A stretch of 54,570 nucleotides of DNA from Cytobacillus firmus (GTDB taxonomy: Bacteria > Bacillota > Bacilli > Bacillales > Cytobacillaceae), in assembly GCF_023715565.1 (NCBI RefSeq), contig NZ_JAMBOJ010000032.1, positions 1-54,570 on the forward strand, read 5' to 3'. The translations under genes and the position numbers were made by a program. This document shows, piece after piece, positions 42,507 to 51,398 of this stretch. Each line of letters starts with the position of its first letter. Within the stretch, counting starts at the first letter, position 1. The notes below the pieces were generated by a model, which made no database searches, had not been told where the DNA came from, and saw only the letters and a program-made list of their open reading frames with translations.

Positions 42507-43613
42507 ATGTCTATAAAAAAACGATTGATTTTGTCTAATATAGGGATGGTGCTGCTCCCTGTTGTTTTATTTCTGCTGCTGGAAATGGTCATTGGGTATG
42601 TATTGTTTTATCCTGTGAAAGGTTCAGTAGATCAGGAGGATCTCGAATTCTTCCGGTCGATCCGGATTTATTTGCTGGTTGGGGTGCTGGTTTTGACTAA
42701 TGGTGTCCTGACTTTCCTTGTTTCGAAAAGTATCATTGCCCCTCTTCTTCAGCTGAAGCATGCGGCAAATGATATCAGCAGAGGAAATCTGAATACCAAA
42801 ATAGAGGTTACCGGGAGAAAGGATGAACTGAACGAGCTGGCGATGGCCTTTGAAATGATGCGCGAAAGGCTTAAGGAGGCAGATGCCATGCAAAAGCAGT
42901 ATGAAGAGAATCAGAAGGAATTGGTTGCAAGCATTTCCCATGATTTAAAAACCCCTTTAACGAGTATTAAGGGCTATATCCGTGGACTGTCAGATGGTGT
43001 AGCGAATACGCCGGAAAAAATGGAACGATATTTGGGTACGATTGAAAAAAAGGCGGATGATATGGAAGCTTTGATCTCGGAACTTTTATTGTATTCCAAG
43101 CTTGATTTGCCGAATGTGCCATATGATTTGAGGGAGCTGGATTTAGTGTCCTACTTTAATGATTACCTTGAGGAGCTTCGGTTTAATTTGGCGGAACAGC
43201 CTGTCAGTCTCCACCTTGAGCGCGAGCCGAATGAATCGTATCGCGTGCAGGCAGACAGGGAGAAATTGAATCGCGTAGTTGGAAATATTGTGCAGAACAG
43301 CTTGAACTACATGAAGGGAAGCAAGAAAGAACTAGTGGTCAGGCTGGCGTCAAAGGCGGAGGACATCACGGTTGAAATTCAGGACAATGGTGCTGGCGTT
43401 TCACAAGACGAGCTTCCCTATTTATTTGACAGATTTTTCCGTACGGATGTTTCCAGGAATTCGGCCACAGGCGGCAGCGGGCTGGGTCTGGCCATTGTCA
43501 AAAAGATCATTGAAGGTCACGGGGGGACCGTTTGGGCAAAGGGCAGAACCGGACAGGGGATTAGTATCTTTTTCACGTTAAAAAGGGGGGAAGAGGATTG
43601 GAAAAAATCTTAA
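42507..43613 (+). CDS. Membrane sensor histidine kinase
   Basis: The 368-residue kinase has two membrane helices (about 9-33 and 53-76) with a short extracytoplasmic loop, HAMP (about 77-130), HisKA with His145 in ASISHDLKTPLTS and an HATPase domain with N, G1 (DNGAGVS) and G2 (GGSGLGLAIVKKI) boxes. The short sensor loop suggests an intramembrane or cell-envelope signal. ATG 42507 has GGGGTGA 5 nt upstream. The 3' end overlaps the regulator gene by 16 bp, so they form a pair. Confidence 0.93.
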   Translation: MSIKKRLILSNIGMVLLPVVLFLLLEMVIGYVLFYPVKGSVDQEDLEFFRSIRIYLLVGVLVLTNGVLTFLVSKSIIAPLLQLKHAANDISRGNLNTKIEVTGRKDELNELAMAFEMMRERLKEADAMQKQYEENQKELVASISHDLKTPLTSIKGYIRGLSDGVANTPEKMERYLGTIEKKADDMEALISELLLYSKLDLPNVPYDLRELDLVSYFNDYLEELRFNLAEQPVSLHLEREPNESYRVQADREKLNRVVGNIVQNSLNYMKGSKKELVVRLASKAEDITVEIQDNGAGVSQDELPYLFDRFFRTDVSRNSATGGSGLGLAIVKKIIEGHGGTVWAKGRTGQGISIFFTLKRGEEDWKKS

Positions 43614-44287
43614 TCATAGAAGACGAGCTTAGTATTGCTGAGCTCGAACGGGATTACCTGGAATTGAATCATTATGAGGCAGATATTGCGGCAACAGGTC
43701 AGGAAGGGCTGGAATGCTTAAAAGCAAACTCCTATCGGCTGGTTCTGCTCGACCTGATGCTTCCGGATATGGACGGTTATGAAGTTTGCAGGAAAATCAG
43801 GGAGGTTTCAGAGATTCCCATCATTATGGTAACAGCAAAAAATGAGGACATTGATATGATCCGCGGATTGGGCCGCGGGGCGGATGATTATATTGCCAAG
43901 CCTTTCAACCCCAATCAATTGATTGCCAGGGTGAAGGCCCATATTGCCAGATATGACCGGCTCGTTTCAACCGGACAGAACAAAGATGAAGACATCAGGA
44001 TTGGGGATTTGCTGATTCAGCCGGTAACCCGCAAAGTATTTGTGAACAACGAGGAAAGAACTCTTACGGCCAAGGAGTTCGATCTGCTGCTGTTCATGGC
44101 TTCCTCCCCGAACCAGGTCTTCAGCAAAGAGCATCTGCTCGAACAGGTTTGGGGCTTCGAATTTTATGGGGATGTAACAACCGTGACAGTTCATATCCGA
44201 AGACTTCGGGAAAAAATTGAAAAAGACCCTTCTAAACCGGAGTATATTGGAACGGTGTGGGGTGTGGGGTATCGGTTTAAACGGTAA
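43598..44287 (+). CDS. OmpR/PhoB family response regulator
   Basis: The 229-residue regulator has a receiver domain with the acidic pocket EDE, phosphoacceptor Asp52 (LVLLDLMLPDMDGYE), Thr (MVTAKN) and Lys (AKPFNP). A winged-helix DNA-binding domain follows (RTLTAKEFDLLLFMASSP, VTVHIRRLREKIE). TTG 43598 with AAAGGGGGG upstream overlaps the kinase gene. It likely controls the two membrane proteins 130 bp downstream, which start a new unit after a terminator. Confidence 0.94.
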   Translation: MEKILIIEDELSIAELERDYLELNHYEADIAATGQEGLECLKANSYRLVLLDLMLPDMDGYEVCRKIREVSEIPIIMVTAKNEDIDMIRGLGRGADDYIAKPFNPNQLIARVKAHIARYDRLVSTGQNKDEDIRIGDLLIQPVTRKVFVNNEERTLTAKEFDLLLFMASSPNQVFSKEHLLEQVWGFEFYGDVTTVTVHIRRLREKIEKDPSKPEYIGTVWGVGYRFKR

Positions 44288-44322
44288 GAACGTATAGATT
44301 TCTATGCGTTCTTTTTTTTATT
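44286..44322 (+). terminator. Terminator after the two-component genes
   Basis: AAGAACGTATAGA (44286-44298) pairs with TCTATGCGTTCTT (44301-44313, one wobble), followed by TTTTTTATTT. Confidence 0.88.
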
Positions 44323-44420
44323 TCCGGATTTAATAATTCTGTAAGAAATTGATAAGAGTGCTGTTAGAACCTCTCCGTAGAATGGGTTTTGTAAAGAAAA
44401 TAAGAGAGGGGAAGAAGAAA

Positions 44421-45032
44421 ATGCCAAAAAGAACACTGGCTGAAAATAGTTATATAGGTTTGGGTTTGGTTTATCTGGGCTGTCTGATGGTTCAATTTTT
44501 GCTTGCTGGGATGTCGATCTTTGGAGATCCGTCCAAGTGGGCTGCCCATAAAATGTTTGTGCATTTTTTTGGCTATGCCATTCCGGTGCTGATGATGCTG
44601 TCTGCGCTGGCAGGAGGATTTTTTAAGCAGATCTATAAGGAAATGACGATCGTTCTCCTGCTGCTGTTTGTCATGTACTTTACGGCAAACATGGGGTGGA
44701 AGTTCAGCTGGCTGGGCGCTTTTCATCCAATTGCCGGGATTGTGCTTCTGGGGGGAGGAGCTGCAGCAGTTCGTAAGGTTCTAAAGGGGACTTACAGGAA
44801 TGAGAATCCCGTTAAAGCTTTTGCAGGAAAGGAAAGAGGCCTCCTGATTTGGGCATTGGTGGGTGCCGCCGGCGGATTTACAGCTGGAGTCATATTTTCG
44901 AATATAATCGCCATTGCTGGGCTGATTTTAGTGGATAAGCCTATTGGCATTAAATTTCTGCCGCTTTTTATGGCTGCCTCTTCAGCGGTGATACTGCCCG
45001 TCTGGCAATATAAAAAGAGGAAGGAGAAATAA
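44421..45032 (+). CDS. Membrane protein, DUF6220-like N-terminal half
   Basis: The 203-residue protein has six predicted helices. The first four (YIGLGLVYLGCLMVQFLLAG, HKMFVHFFGYAIPVLM, MTIVLLLLFVMYFTANMGWK, AFHPIAGIVLLGGGAA) resemble the DUF6220 four-helix fold with its conserved His residues; the last two are an extra pair. AGAGGGG lies about 8 nt before ATG 44421. Its stop overlaps the next start (TAATG). Likely a target of the upstream two-component system (inference). Confidence 0.75.
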   Translation: MPKRTLAENSYIGLGLVYLGCLMVQFLLAGMSIFGDPSKWAAHKMFVHFFGYAIPVLMMLSALAGGFFKQIYKEMTIVLLLLFVMYFTANMGWKFSWLGAFHPIAGIVLLGGGAAAVRKVLKGTYRNENPVKAFAGKERGLLIWALVGAAGGFTAGVIFSNIIAIAGLILVDKPIGIKFLPLFMAASSAVILPVWQYKKRKEK

Positions 45033-45532
45033 TGAAGCAAAAATTAACGTATTTCTTTATGGTTTCCTATTTATGGATCACCTTTATTACGCTGGGGGCT
45101 TTTGTACTGGAGGTATTCATGGTTTATCCTAATATTTTCTATAACATACCGGAATCATTGGAGGTTTCAATGGATTTTATGAAGGCTGCGAGCCCCCATA
45201 CGTTCTTCCCGCCGCTTGGATTTGCGAGCTGGGTCACTGGTGCCGGTGCGCTGATTCTGGTGTGGAAGCAAAAGTCTTCCCGCCGCTGGGTTCTGGGAAG
45301 CATTCTTGTCATGATTCTTTTAGGGCTCATTTCCATGATATTTGAATGGCCGAGGAATGAAATTATGTTTATAGAGGGGCAGAGTGTCCATACTGCAGAA
45401 TTTCTGAAACAGACAGCAAGGGAGTTCCTGATGATCAATTGGATCAGAGTAGCTTGCAATACGGTTGGCGCCATTATGGTATTTGTGGGATTTTTAATGT
45501 TTTATAAGAATGATTTGCAGGAAAGAGAGTAG
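45032..45532 (+). CDS. Four-helix membrane protein
   Basis: The 166-residue protein has helices at about 8-30, 58-80, 88-108 and 138-158, with conserved-looking EVFMVYPNIFYNIP and EWPRNEIMF motifs. The layout resembles DUF1772-type small membrane proteins. It begins in the TAATG overlap with the preceding gene (AAGGAG upstream), so they are co-translated. Function unknown. A hairpin with TTTTTT (45543-45568) follows. Confidence 0.75.
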   Translation: MKQKLTYFFMVSYLWITFITLGAFVLEVFMVYPNIFYNIPESLEVSMDFMKAASPHTFFPPLGFASWVTGAGALILVWKQKSSRRWVLGSILVMILLGLISMIFEWPRNEIMFIEGQSVHTAEFLKQTAREFLMINWIRVACNTVGAIMVFVGFLMFYKNDLQERE

Positions 45533-45542
45533 GCAGATGTAA

Positions 45543-45570
45543 GGGGCAGTCGGAGCTGTCCTTTTTTCTC
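45543..45570 (+). terminator. Terminator after the membrane protein pair
   Basis: GGGCAG (45544-45549) pairs with CTGTCC (45556-45561, one wobble), followed by TTTTTTC. Confidence 0.65.
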
Positions 45571-45725
45571 CGTGCCAAAGCTTATATTTATGGAGAATCC
45601 GGCTTTTACTAACTACGAAACTACCTATTTACTAGATAGAGATATACAAATTACTCCTAAAATATGAAAATATTGGGTACAATTGAGGTGATCCAACAAA
45701 ATTCGTCAAAAAAGGAGATGCTAAC

Positions 45726-46685
45726 ATGTTGAAAAATGCTGGAATAATGGGGGTAGGGAGTTATTTGCCGCCTCGAGTAGTGACTAATGAACTTTTTAAT
45801 GAAAAGTGCGGCATTTCTGGCAGATCCATCGAAAAAATGACAGGCATCAAGGAAAGAAGATTTACGATTCCAGGCATTGATATGGTAGACATGGCGTGTA
45901 AAGCAGGCGAAGCAGCCTTGGAGAATGCGAAAACAGATGCATCCGAAATTGATTTTGTTATTCTTTCCACAATTACACAGGAACGCATCTATCCCTCTAT
46001 TGCCTGTCAGGTACAAAGCCGCCTCGGCATCCCGACCACAGCTGGAGCCTATGATATGAGTGTAGGGTGCGCTGGTTTTGTATTAGCTCTGCTGAATGGC
46101 TTCCAGTATGTACAGACCGGCTTTGCGAAAAAAGTGCTGGTCATTGGTGTAGATGAATGTTCCCGAAATATGGTATTAGAAAACAGGAATGAAAGAAAGG
46201 TTAATATTCTGTTTGGCGACGGAGCTGGCGCTGCGATTGTCGGGAAAGTGTCGGAAGGCTTTGGCTTATTATCTTCAACGGCAGGTTCTGATGGATCAGG
46301 GTCTGAATATATGAGAGAAGACAAGAACCATAGACCGTCAATGGATGGAGAGGCCATTTTTCAATTTGCGTCGACCTACATTCCAAGAATTGTAAAAGAA
46401 GTCTTGCAAAAGGCCAATTTAACTCTTAATGACTTAGATTATCTTGTTCCGCATCAGGCAAACCTTCGCATTATTGAGAAAGCGGTACATAATCTTGAGT
46501 TCCCAATTGGTAAGGTAGCCACCCATGCCGTCCAGTACTACGGAAACACATCTTCTGCCAGTGTGGCACTAGCTCTTGCTGATGAAGTGGAGGCGGGACG
46601 GATTAATGCCGGCGACCATGTTGTTCTGGCGGGTTTTGGGTCAGGTTTGGCTTGGGCAGCAGCGCTGATCAGGTGGGGGAAATAA
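45726..46685 (+). CDS. fabH: 3-oxoacyl-ACP synthase III
   Basis: The 319-residue thiolase-fold enzyme has the FabH triad Cys115 (SVGCAGF), His243 (VPHQANLRI) and Asn274 (YYGNTSSAS), and the GFGSGLAW C-terminal loop. It condenses acyl-CoA with malonyl-ACP to start fatty acid synthesis. It is not beside fabF or the fap/plsX cluster, so it is more likely the second (FabHB-like) paralog of Bacillus or a pathway-specific one. AAAGGAG lies about 6 nt before the ATG. I see no FapR operator. Confidence 0.93.
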   Translation: MLKNAGIMGVGSYLPPRVVTNELFNEKCGISGRSIEKMTGIKERRFTIPGIDMVDMACKAGEAALENAKTDASEIDFVILSTITQERIYPSIACQVQSRLGIPTTAGAYDMSVGCAGFVLALLNGFQYVQTGFAKKVLVIGVDECSRNMVLENRNERKVNILFGDGAGAAIVGKVSEGFGLLSSTAGSDGSGSEYMREDKNHRPSMDGEAIFQFASTYIPRIVKEVLQKANLTLNDLDYLVPHQANLRIIEKAVHNLEFPIGKVATHAVQYYGNTSSASVALALADEVEAGRINAGDHVVLAGFGSGLAWAAALIRWGK

Positions 46686-46760
46686 TCAATAATTCGTTAG
46701 AAGGAATAAGTTAATGTGGACCCATGCCTTTGACTGTGAATTCATATGGAATTACAGTAA

Positions 46761-46962
46761 TAAAAGGGGTAGTGCTGCTTAGATGGAAGGCCTTACGGTG
46801 ACAGCTGTAATCAAGCAGAATAGAGCCACTTATAGGGAAGGCAGGTGGTGAGTGGCTCTAATCAAGCGGAATAGTGCCGCTTAGATGGAAAAAGGTGCGG
46901 TAAGAGGTCCTAATCAAGTCGAATGGAGCCACTTAGAAGGAAAGCGGAATAGTGAGCGGCAA
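46761..46962. repeat. 51-52-bp tandem repeat, AAGCGG/CCGCTT family
   Basis: TAATCAAG starts at 46808, 46859 and 46911 (51 and 52 bp apart), with a degenerate unit from about 46761. The core AAGCGG-AATAGTG-CCGCTT in the 46859 unit is a perfect dyad; the others are diverged (AAGCAGAATAGAGCCACTT). It fills the gap between fabH and gerC. Sequence is unrelated to the other arrays but the period is the same. Confidence 0.8.
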
Positions 46963-47048
46963 ATTTGCTCCCCTCATATTGCAAACCGTTACCTTAATTA
47001 TCGTACTTTTTCCCATATGCACCTGAAAAAGAAACAGTTCCTGCCCCA

Positions 47049-48131
47049 TCAGATAGTTTTCAAATACCCCTCATTTTGGATGTCAATGTCAAATTGGATA
47101 TCTGATTTTAAATTTGGATAATACACCGACCTCCAGTTTTTCAAATCTTTTCGGTTAATTTTCGTGCGATACAATTGGCCCAATCCAAGTATATCTGCTT
47201 CGCTCTCCTGGAGTTTGGCAAGCATGCCGTTAAACCGGCTTGTCAGCAGGCGGCTTAATTCTTTTTTAATCATGGCCTCGGTCGTTTTGCCTCTGGTTTC
47301 CAGGGGGACCACCTTTAATTTGATACGGCTTTTGAGATAAGGCTGTTTATTCTTAAATTCAATATGATGATCCATCGAGTTTCCGGTGATCATGACACTT
47401 GCATGATCCAGAACTTCAATTTGTCCATGGGTGCTTTCGTTGTTGAAAGCGTTGAATAGCAGGGTTTCATCGTTACTGATCTGCTCAACCATCTTGCCGT
47501 TTTTAATAACGGCCGTTCCCGTTTGCCGGTAAGTTGTCGACTCTCCCGCAGCAATCATTGGGATCGCTACATCACGTGTATACGAATGGATGCTGCGATA
47601 CACTTCCCATATTCGTGTAAGGGCAATTTCCGGATTCCAGCCTGCATTTTTTTCAAAGAAATCGAAGAGGTTGGTTCCCTGGAGGTTCTTTGAATTGGAA
47701 AGAATCGAAAAAAACTCATCCAGGTTCTGGTCACAAATTGTAATGAGTGCTTTGGGTGATACTTCCCGAGATCTGATGAAACCGGCTATAATATCTTTCA
47801 TGCCTTCCTCAGCCGTTTTCCTCTCAATCATAATGACCTTTACATGAAGAAGGTCAATCGAGCTCTCCATGTCCCGGCTGATCGCATCGACAGCGTGTGA
47901 AATGGTCTCGCCGGTTCCGCTCACGATTTTCACTTCTACCTTATCTTCAACAGGTTCTGGGATCTTTAGAAATACTTTGTATTTACCCTCATCATCTGTA
48001 GAGATGCCAAGAACGATGGGGAGTGTCCGATGGTTGATATCCCTGATGTCCCAGCAGCCGGTCAATAGTATGACTGTCAGAATCAGGCAGACGGCAATAG
48101 AAATGTTGGATTTCCATTTACATGTTTTCAT
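47049..48131 (-). CDS. Germinant receptor C-type lipoprotein (GerC family)
   Basis: The 360-residue spore lipoprotein has a lipobox LLTGC followed by WDIRDINHRTLPIVLGISTD, the classical GerC start, and continues through the three-domain Ger(x)C fold (QIEVLDHASVMITGN, YLKSRIKLKVVPLE). It sits in the inner spore membrane and is needed for nutrient germination. Its start overlaps gerB by 14 bp. It is last in the gerABC-type operon; which receptor paralog is unclear. Confidence 0.93.
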   Translation of the reverse strand: MKTCKWKSNISIAVCLILTVILLTGCWDIRDINHRTLPIVLGISTDDEGKYKVFLKIPEPVEDKVEVKIVSGTGETISHAVDAISRDMESSIDLLHVKVIMIERKTAEEGMKDIIAGFIRSREVSPKALITICDQNLDEFFSILSNSKNLQGTNLFDFFEKNAGWNPEIALTRIWEVYRSIHSYTRDVAIPMIAAGESTTYRQTGTAVIKNGKMVEQISNDETLLFNAFNNESTHGQIEVLDHASVMITGNSMDHHIEFKNKQPYLKSRIKLKVVPLETRGKTTEAMIKKELSRLLTSRFNGMLAKLQESEADILGLGQLYRTKINRKDLKNWRSVYYPNLKSDIQFDIDIQNEGYLKTI

Positions 48132-49197
48132 GTTTACTCTTCCTCTTCATGCGATATCCAAAGAATAATAGTGATAAAGGGACTGCCACAAGGATGTAAA
48201 ACCTTAAAAATGTATTCCACCAAAATAATTGCTCAACCGCCCTCCAGTCCGGAATGAAAAAACAGGAAATAAACACTAAAGTCGACAGGGCAAGCAGTAA
48301 CTTTACCGGCTTAATTGCCGGCAGATAATGATTTGCAATCCGGACTGCTTTCCATGACACAAGCGAAATGTAAAGCATGATAAAGCAGATAAGGCTTAAC
48401 AGAAAAAACATGGTGACCCTGTCGAACATCAGCCAATTAATATTGATGGCATCCACGGCTATTACATATGGGAGGAAGGTTGTAGCCGAGGTTGCCTGCC
48501 CGAAGGTGAGAACTGGAATATAGACTGAAAAAAGGAAAAAGGGAATAAGGAATGCGCCGGCCCATAATATATATTTTCTGTCATATGAGAAATAAGGCTG
48601 GACAAAGCCGAGAAAGAGAAAGCCTCCAGAGAAAGCGAAAAAACTTTCAAAGTAGGTTCTCTTCATTAAGAATCCGAGATCTGCATCTAAAGGAACGATG
48701 TACCGCCAGTCTGCGTTTTGGAAAGAAGTGAAGAAAATAAAGATGATTACGGGAAGAAATAAAAGGGACAGGAGAAGTCCTGTGCGAAAAATCGTTTCAA
48801 CTCCTTTGATCGCAATATAGGTCGAGATGGATATCAGTAAAAGCATGATCGCCCATAAAGGAGTATTTGATAAAAAGACGATGGTAATGATTTCAGCATA
48901 AGCCCTGACCGTAATCAATAAAATCATGCTGAAATAGAAGAAAATCGGAATAATAAAGAAGATAGTTGTCCATTTTCCGATTCCTGCATAGATTCGAATG
49001 ATGTCTTTTTTCGGAAAATAACTTAGTCCCTTCATATAAATAGTGATAAATAGGAAATGAATGGACACACCGATCAGGACAGGAAGCCAGTGGCCCTGTT
49101 CTGTACTTGAAATCACATTGCCCGGATACATAAAGAAAATAAGGCCTAAATGACTGATGACATACATCAGCATCACATGCAAATTTTTGTCCGCCAT
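48118..49197 (-). CDS. Germinant receptor B subunit (GerB family transporter-like)
   Basis: The 359-residue protein is an APC-superfamily-like membrane protein with ten helices, typical of GerAB/GerBB and likely the ligand-binding subunit. I chose ATG 49197 (MADKNLHVM, AAAGGG 10 nt upstream); ATG 49206 is the alternative. The start lies inside the out-of-frame tail of the gerA gene, so the two overlap by over 300 bp, which is abnormal. It overlaps gerC by 14 bp. Confidence 0.92.
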   Translation of the reverse strand: MADKNLHVMLMYVISHLGLIFFMYPGNVISSTEQGHWLPVLIGVSIHFLFITIYMKGLSYFPKKDIIRIYAGIGKWTTIFFIIPIFFYFSMILLITVRAYAEIITIVFLSNTPLWAIMLLLISISTYIAIKGVETIFRTGLLLSLLFLPVIIFIFFTSFQNADWRYIVPLDADLGFLMKRTYFESFFAFSGGFLFLGFVQPYFSYDRKYILWAGAFLIPFFLFSVYIPVLTFGQATSATTFLPYVIAVDAININWLMFDRVTMFFLLSLICFIMLYISLVSWKAVRIANHYLPAIKPVKLLLALSTLVFISCFFIPDWRAVEQLFWWNTFLRFYILVAVPLSLLFFGYRMKRKSKHENM

Positions 49198-50521
49198 TGC
49201 TTTCATTCCCTTTTACATTTAAGTAGAGATAGGACTTGCCATAAGTATTGAGGCTTGACAGATAAGCGCATATGAAAACCAAACCGGCAACCAGCCCCAG
49301 GATGCCAAATACCGCTGCCAGAAGCACAATGGCATACTTGAAAAGCCGGATGGCAACAGTATTCTGAAATCCTACGATAGTTGAGTTGGCGATGGTAGTA
49401 GCGGCAAGAATAATGATCAGCAGATTGCTGACTAATTTCGCTTCCACTGCGGCCTGCCCCAGTATAATTCCTCCAACCATTGTAATGGTGGGGCCAATAG
49501 ATTTTGGCAGTCTTACACTGGCTTCCAGGATTAATTCCAGAATAAGCAGCATAAAAATAATTTCCACCAAGGCCGGATAAGGTACGCCTTCACGGCTTTG
49601 GGCAACTGATAAAGCCAGCTGGATCTGCAGAACCTCAGGATTTACGGAAACCAGTGCCACATAAAGCCCTGGTGTGATTAGTGTGATTAAAATGCCGATG
49701 ATTCTGATTAGCCGGATTGCCAGCATGATAGGCAGGGGGAAATTTCGGTCATTCTCAACAGCGAACATATCCCAGAACAGATTCGGAAGAATAAGCGCAA
49801 AAGGCAAGCGATCCACGAACAGAATCACTTTTCCTTTTCTCAAGTTCTGGACTGCATGATGGGGAAGCTCGGTTGTATTAAATTTAGAGATAGCGTTCCA
49901 GGATGGAAACTCCAGCATTTTGGCAAGCTCCTGTAAATCACGTGCTTCCATTTGGATATTCTTTTCAATATGTTCACGGATCTTGTTAACCAGCTCTATA
50001 TCTGCTTCGCCCTCTATATACAGCAGGGAAAGTTTGTTATTGCGACTGCGCCCGGATGAAAAAGAGTCGGTTCTGATTTTGTCCGAGTTCACCAGTTTAC
50101 GGACGATGCCGATATTCGTATCAATTCCTTCTGTAAAAGCATCCAATGCTCCTTGAATCACATTTTCGTTTGCGGGTGAATCAACCGAGCGATCAAGCAT
50201 AGGCGGAACAGGCTCCATAATGATAAAACGGTCGGTGTTTTCAAAATGAATGATCAGTTTACCTTCAAATATGGATGAAATGGCCTTTCGGATATCCCTC
50301 TCAATCACTTCTCCTATTGCCTTCCATAAATCCTGAGGGTGCTGATTCTGGGAAAGGAGGCTCTCTGTATGCTTGTGCAGCACTGTTCGGGTTTTGATAC
50401 ACTCAATGAGTGTATTAAATCCCATCAGCACCACGGCAGCATCCGCAAGATAGTCCCTCTGAAGATGAAAATCGCTATTGTTCTCAAGCTCTGCTTTTAT
50501 TTCATTAGTAAAACGGCCCAT
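48893..50521 (-). CDS. Germinant receptor A subunit (GerA family), C-terminus abnormal
   Basis: The frame encodes 542 residues. Residues 1-437 are a normal GerA-type protein: cytoplasmic N-terminal domain with AVVLMGFNTLIECIKTRTV and FLVDR-like LFVDRLPFALIL, then four or five helices to SSLNTYGKSYL, the equivalent of the conserved end of the last helix. Family members continue with about 50-80 more cytoplasmic residues. Here the frame instead runs out of phase through gerB for about 105 codons. A deletion at the gerA-gerB junction is likely. AAGGGG precedes ATG 50521. Confidence 0.85.
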   Translation of the reverse strand: MGRFTNEIKAELENNSDFHLQRDYLADAAVVLMGFNTLIECIKTRTVLHKHTESLLSQNQHPQDLWKAIGEVIERDIRKAISSIFEGKLIIHFENTDRFIIMEPVPPMLDRSVDSPANENVIQGALDAFTEGIDTNIGIVRKLVNSDKIRTDSFSSGRSRNNKLSLLYIEGEADIELVNKIREHIEKNIQMEARDLQELAKMLEFPSWNAISKFNTTELPHHAVQNLRKGKVILFVDRLPFALILPNLFWDMFAVENDRNFPLPIMLAIRLIRIIGILITLITPGLYVALVSVNPEVLQIQLALSVAQSREGVPYPALVEIIFMLLILELILEASVRLPKSIGPTITMVGGIILGQAAVEAKLVSNLLIIILAATTIANSTIVGFQNTVAIRLFKYAIVLLAAVFGILGLVAGLVFICAYLSSLNTYGKSYLYLNVKGNESNGGQKFACDADVCHQSFRPYFLYVSGQCDFKYRTGPLASCPDRCVHSFPIYHYLYEGTKLFSEKRHHSNLCRNRKMDNYLLYYSDFLLFQHDFIDYGQGLC

Positions 50522-50673
50522 TGTGGGTTACCCCTTTATAAAGACATAAATATTATTATTTTTCGCTTGTTGGGAAAATTTATTCCTATATACTTTATTT
50601 GGCGTTTACCTCGGCTAAGCGTTCATCCAGGACCAAGACTCGAGGGGCATAACTTATGCTGGAGGGAAGAAAA

Positions 50674-51164
50674 ATGAAAATTATCGCGGTTCATGAACAT
50701 CCACCTTTATTGGATAGTGCTGTTCACTATTTTTGGGAGAAGTGGGGAACAGAAGAAAACTTCGCTTTTTATCAGGATTGCATGATTCACTCTGGGAAAA
50801 CATGGGACGGGATCCCAAGGTTTTATGCAGTCATCCAGAATGAGGAATTCATTGGCATATAGCCTTAATCCGCAATGATCTTAATAGCAGGCAGGATTTG
50901 CAGCCGTGGCTTGCCTGTCTGTACATTGATCCCGCATGCAGAGGAAAGAAGCTTGGCGCTATCCTCCTTGATCATGGTATTGAAGAAGCAGCAAAGCTTG
51001 GATTTAAAAAACTCTATCTCCAGACGGATTTAGAAGGGTATTATGAAAAATATGGCTGGGTGCATCGAGGAAAGGTGTTTGGGGCAAGCGGCAATTCCAT
51101 TCCCTTTTATGAAAGGCTGTTTTCGCAAAGTTTGTTGCTATTTATATTATATTTACTGAGTTGA
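50674..51164 (+). pseudogene. GNAT acetyltransferase with one-base frameshift
   Basis: ATG 50674 (GGAGGG, 7 nt) opens MKIIAVHEHPPLLDSAVHYF and stops at TAG after EEFIGI near 50862. The next frame continues at once with ALIRNDLNSRQDLQPWLACL, then the acetyl-CoA loop RGKKLGAILL and YEKYGWVHRGKVFG, to TGA 51162-51164. One missing base in GGCATATAGCC (restoring IGIYALI) explains the break. The last about 12 codons and the stop are contributed by the edge of the palindromic element at 51160. Confidence 0.8.
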
Positions 51165-51289
51165 TTGTAGTGGAAGGTCCGAGACTCCTACGGGAGTAGC
51201 GGGACAGGTGAGACCCCACAGACGCGTAGCGTCGAGGAGGCTCACCGCCCGCCCCGTGGTTCGCTGAGCATCCTCTCACTGCAATCAAC
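51160..51289. repeat. 130-bp interspersed palindromic element of Bacillaceae
   Basis: The ends GTTGATTGTAGTG (51160-51172) and CACTGCAATCAAC (51277-51289) are inverted repeats with one mismatch. Inside is the GC-rich GAGACTCCTACGGGAGTAGC, GGTGAGACCCC and GAGGCTCACCGCCCGCCCC sequence that I know as a high-copy intergenic element in Bacillus genomes. It is highly structured as RNA or single-stranded DNA and resembles a MITE or REP-like element. Much higher GC than its surroundings. Confidence 0.75.
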
Positions 51290-51359
51290 GGACAACATTG
51301 ATAAGCGAAAAACAACTATTTATACGAAAAGAGCCTTATGAAAAGAGGACAGGCGCGTA

Positions 51360-51391
51360 AAACAAAACGCTCAGGAAAAACCCTGAGCGTC
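51360..51391 (-). terminator. Terminator of the polysaccharide deacetylase gene
   Basis: On the minus strand ACGCTCAGGG-TTTT-CCTGAGCGT is followed by TTTGTTTTACG. Confidence 0.88.
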
Positions 51392-51398
51392 TAGATGT

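Noticed and set aside
48893..49190. The last 105 codons of the gerA frame as genuine protein
   Set aside because: They are an out-of-phase reading of gerB with atypical composition and no family match.
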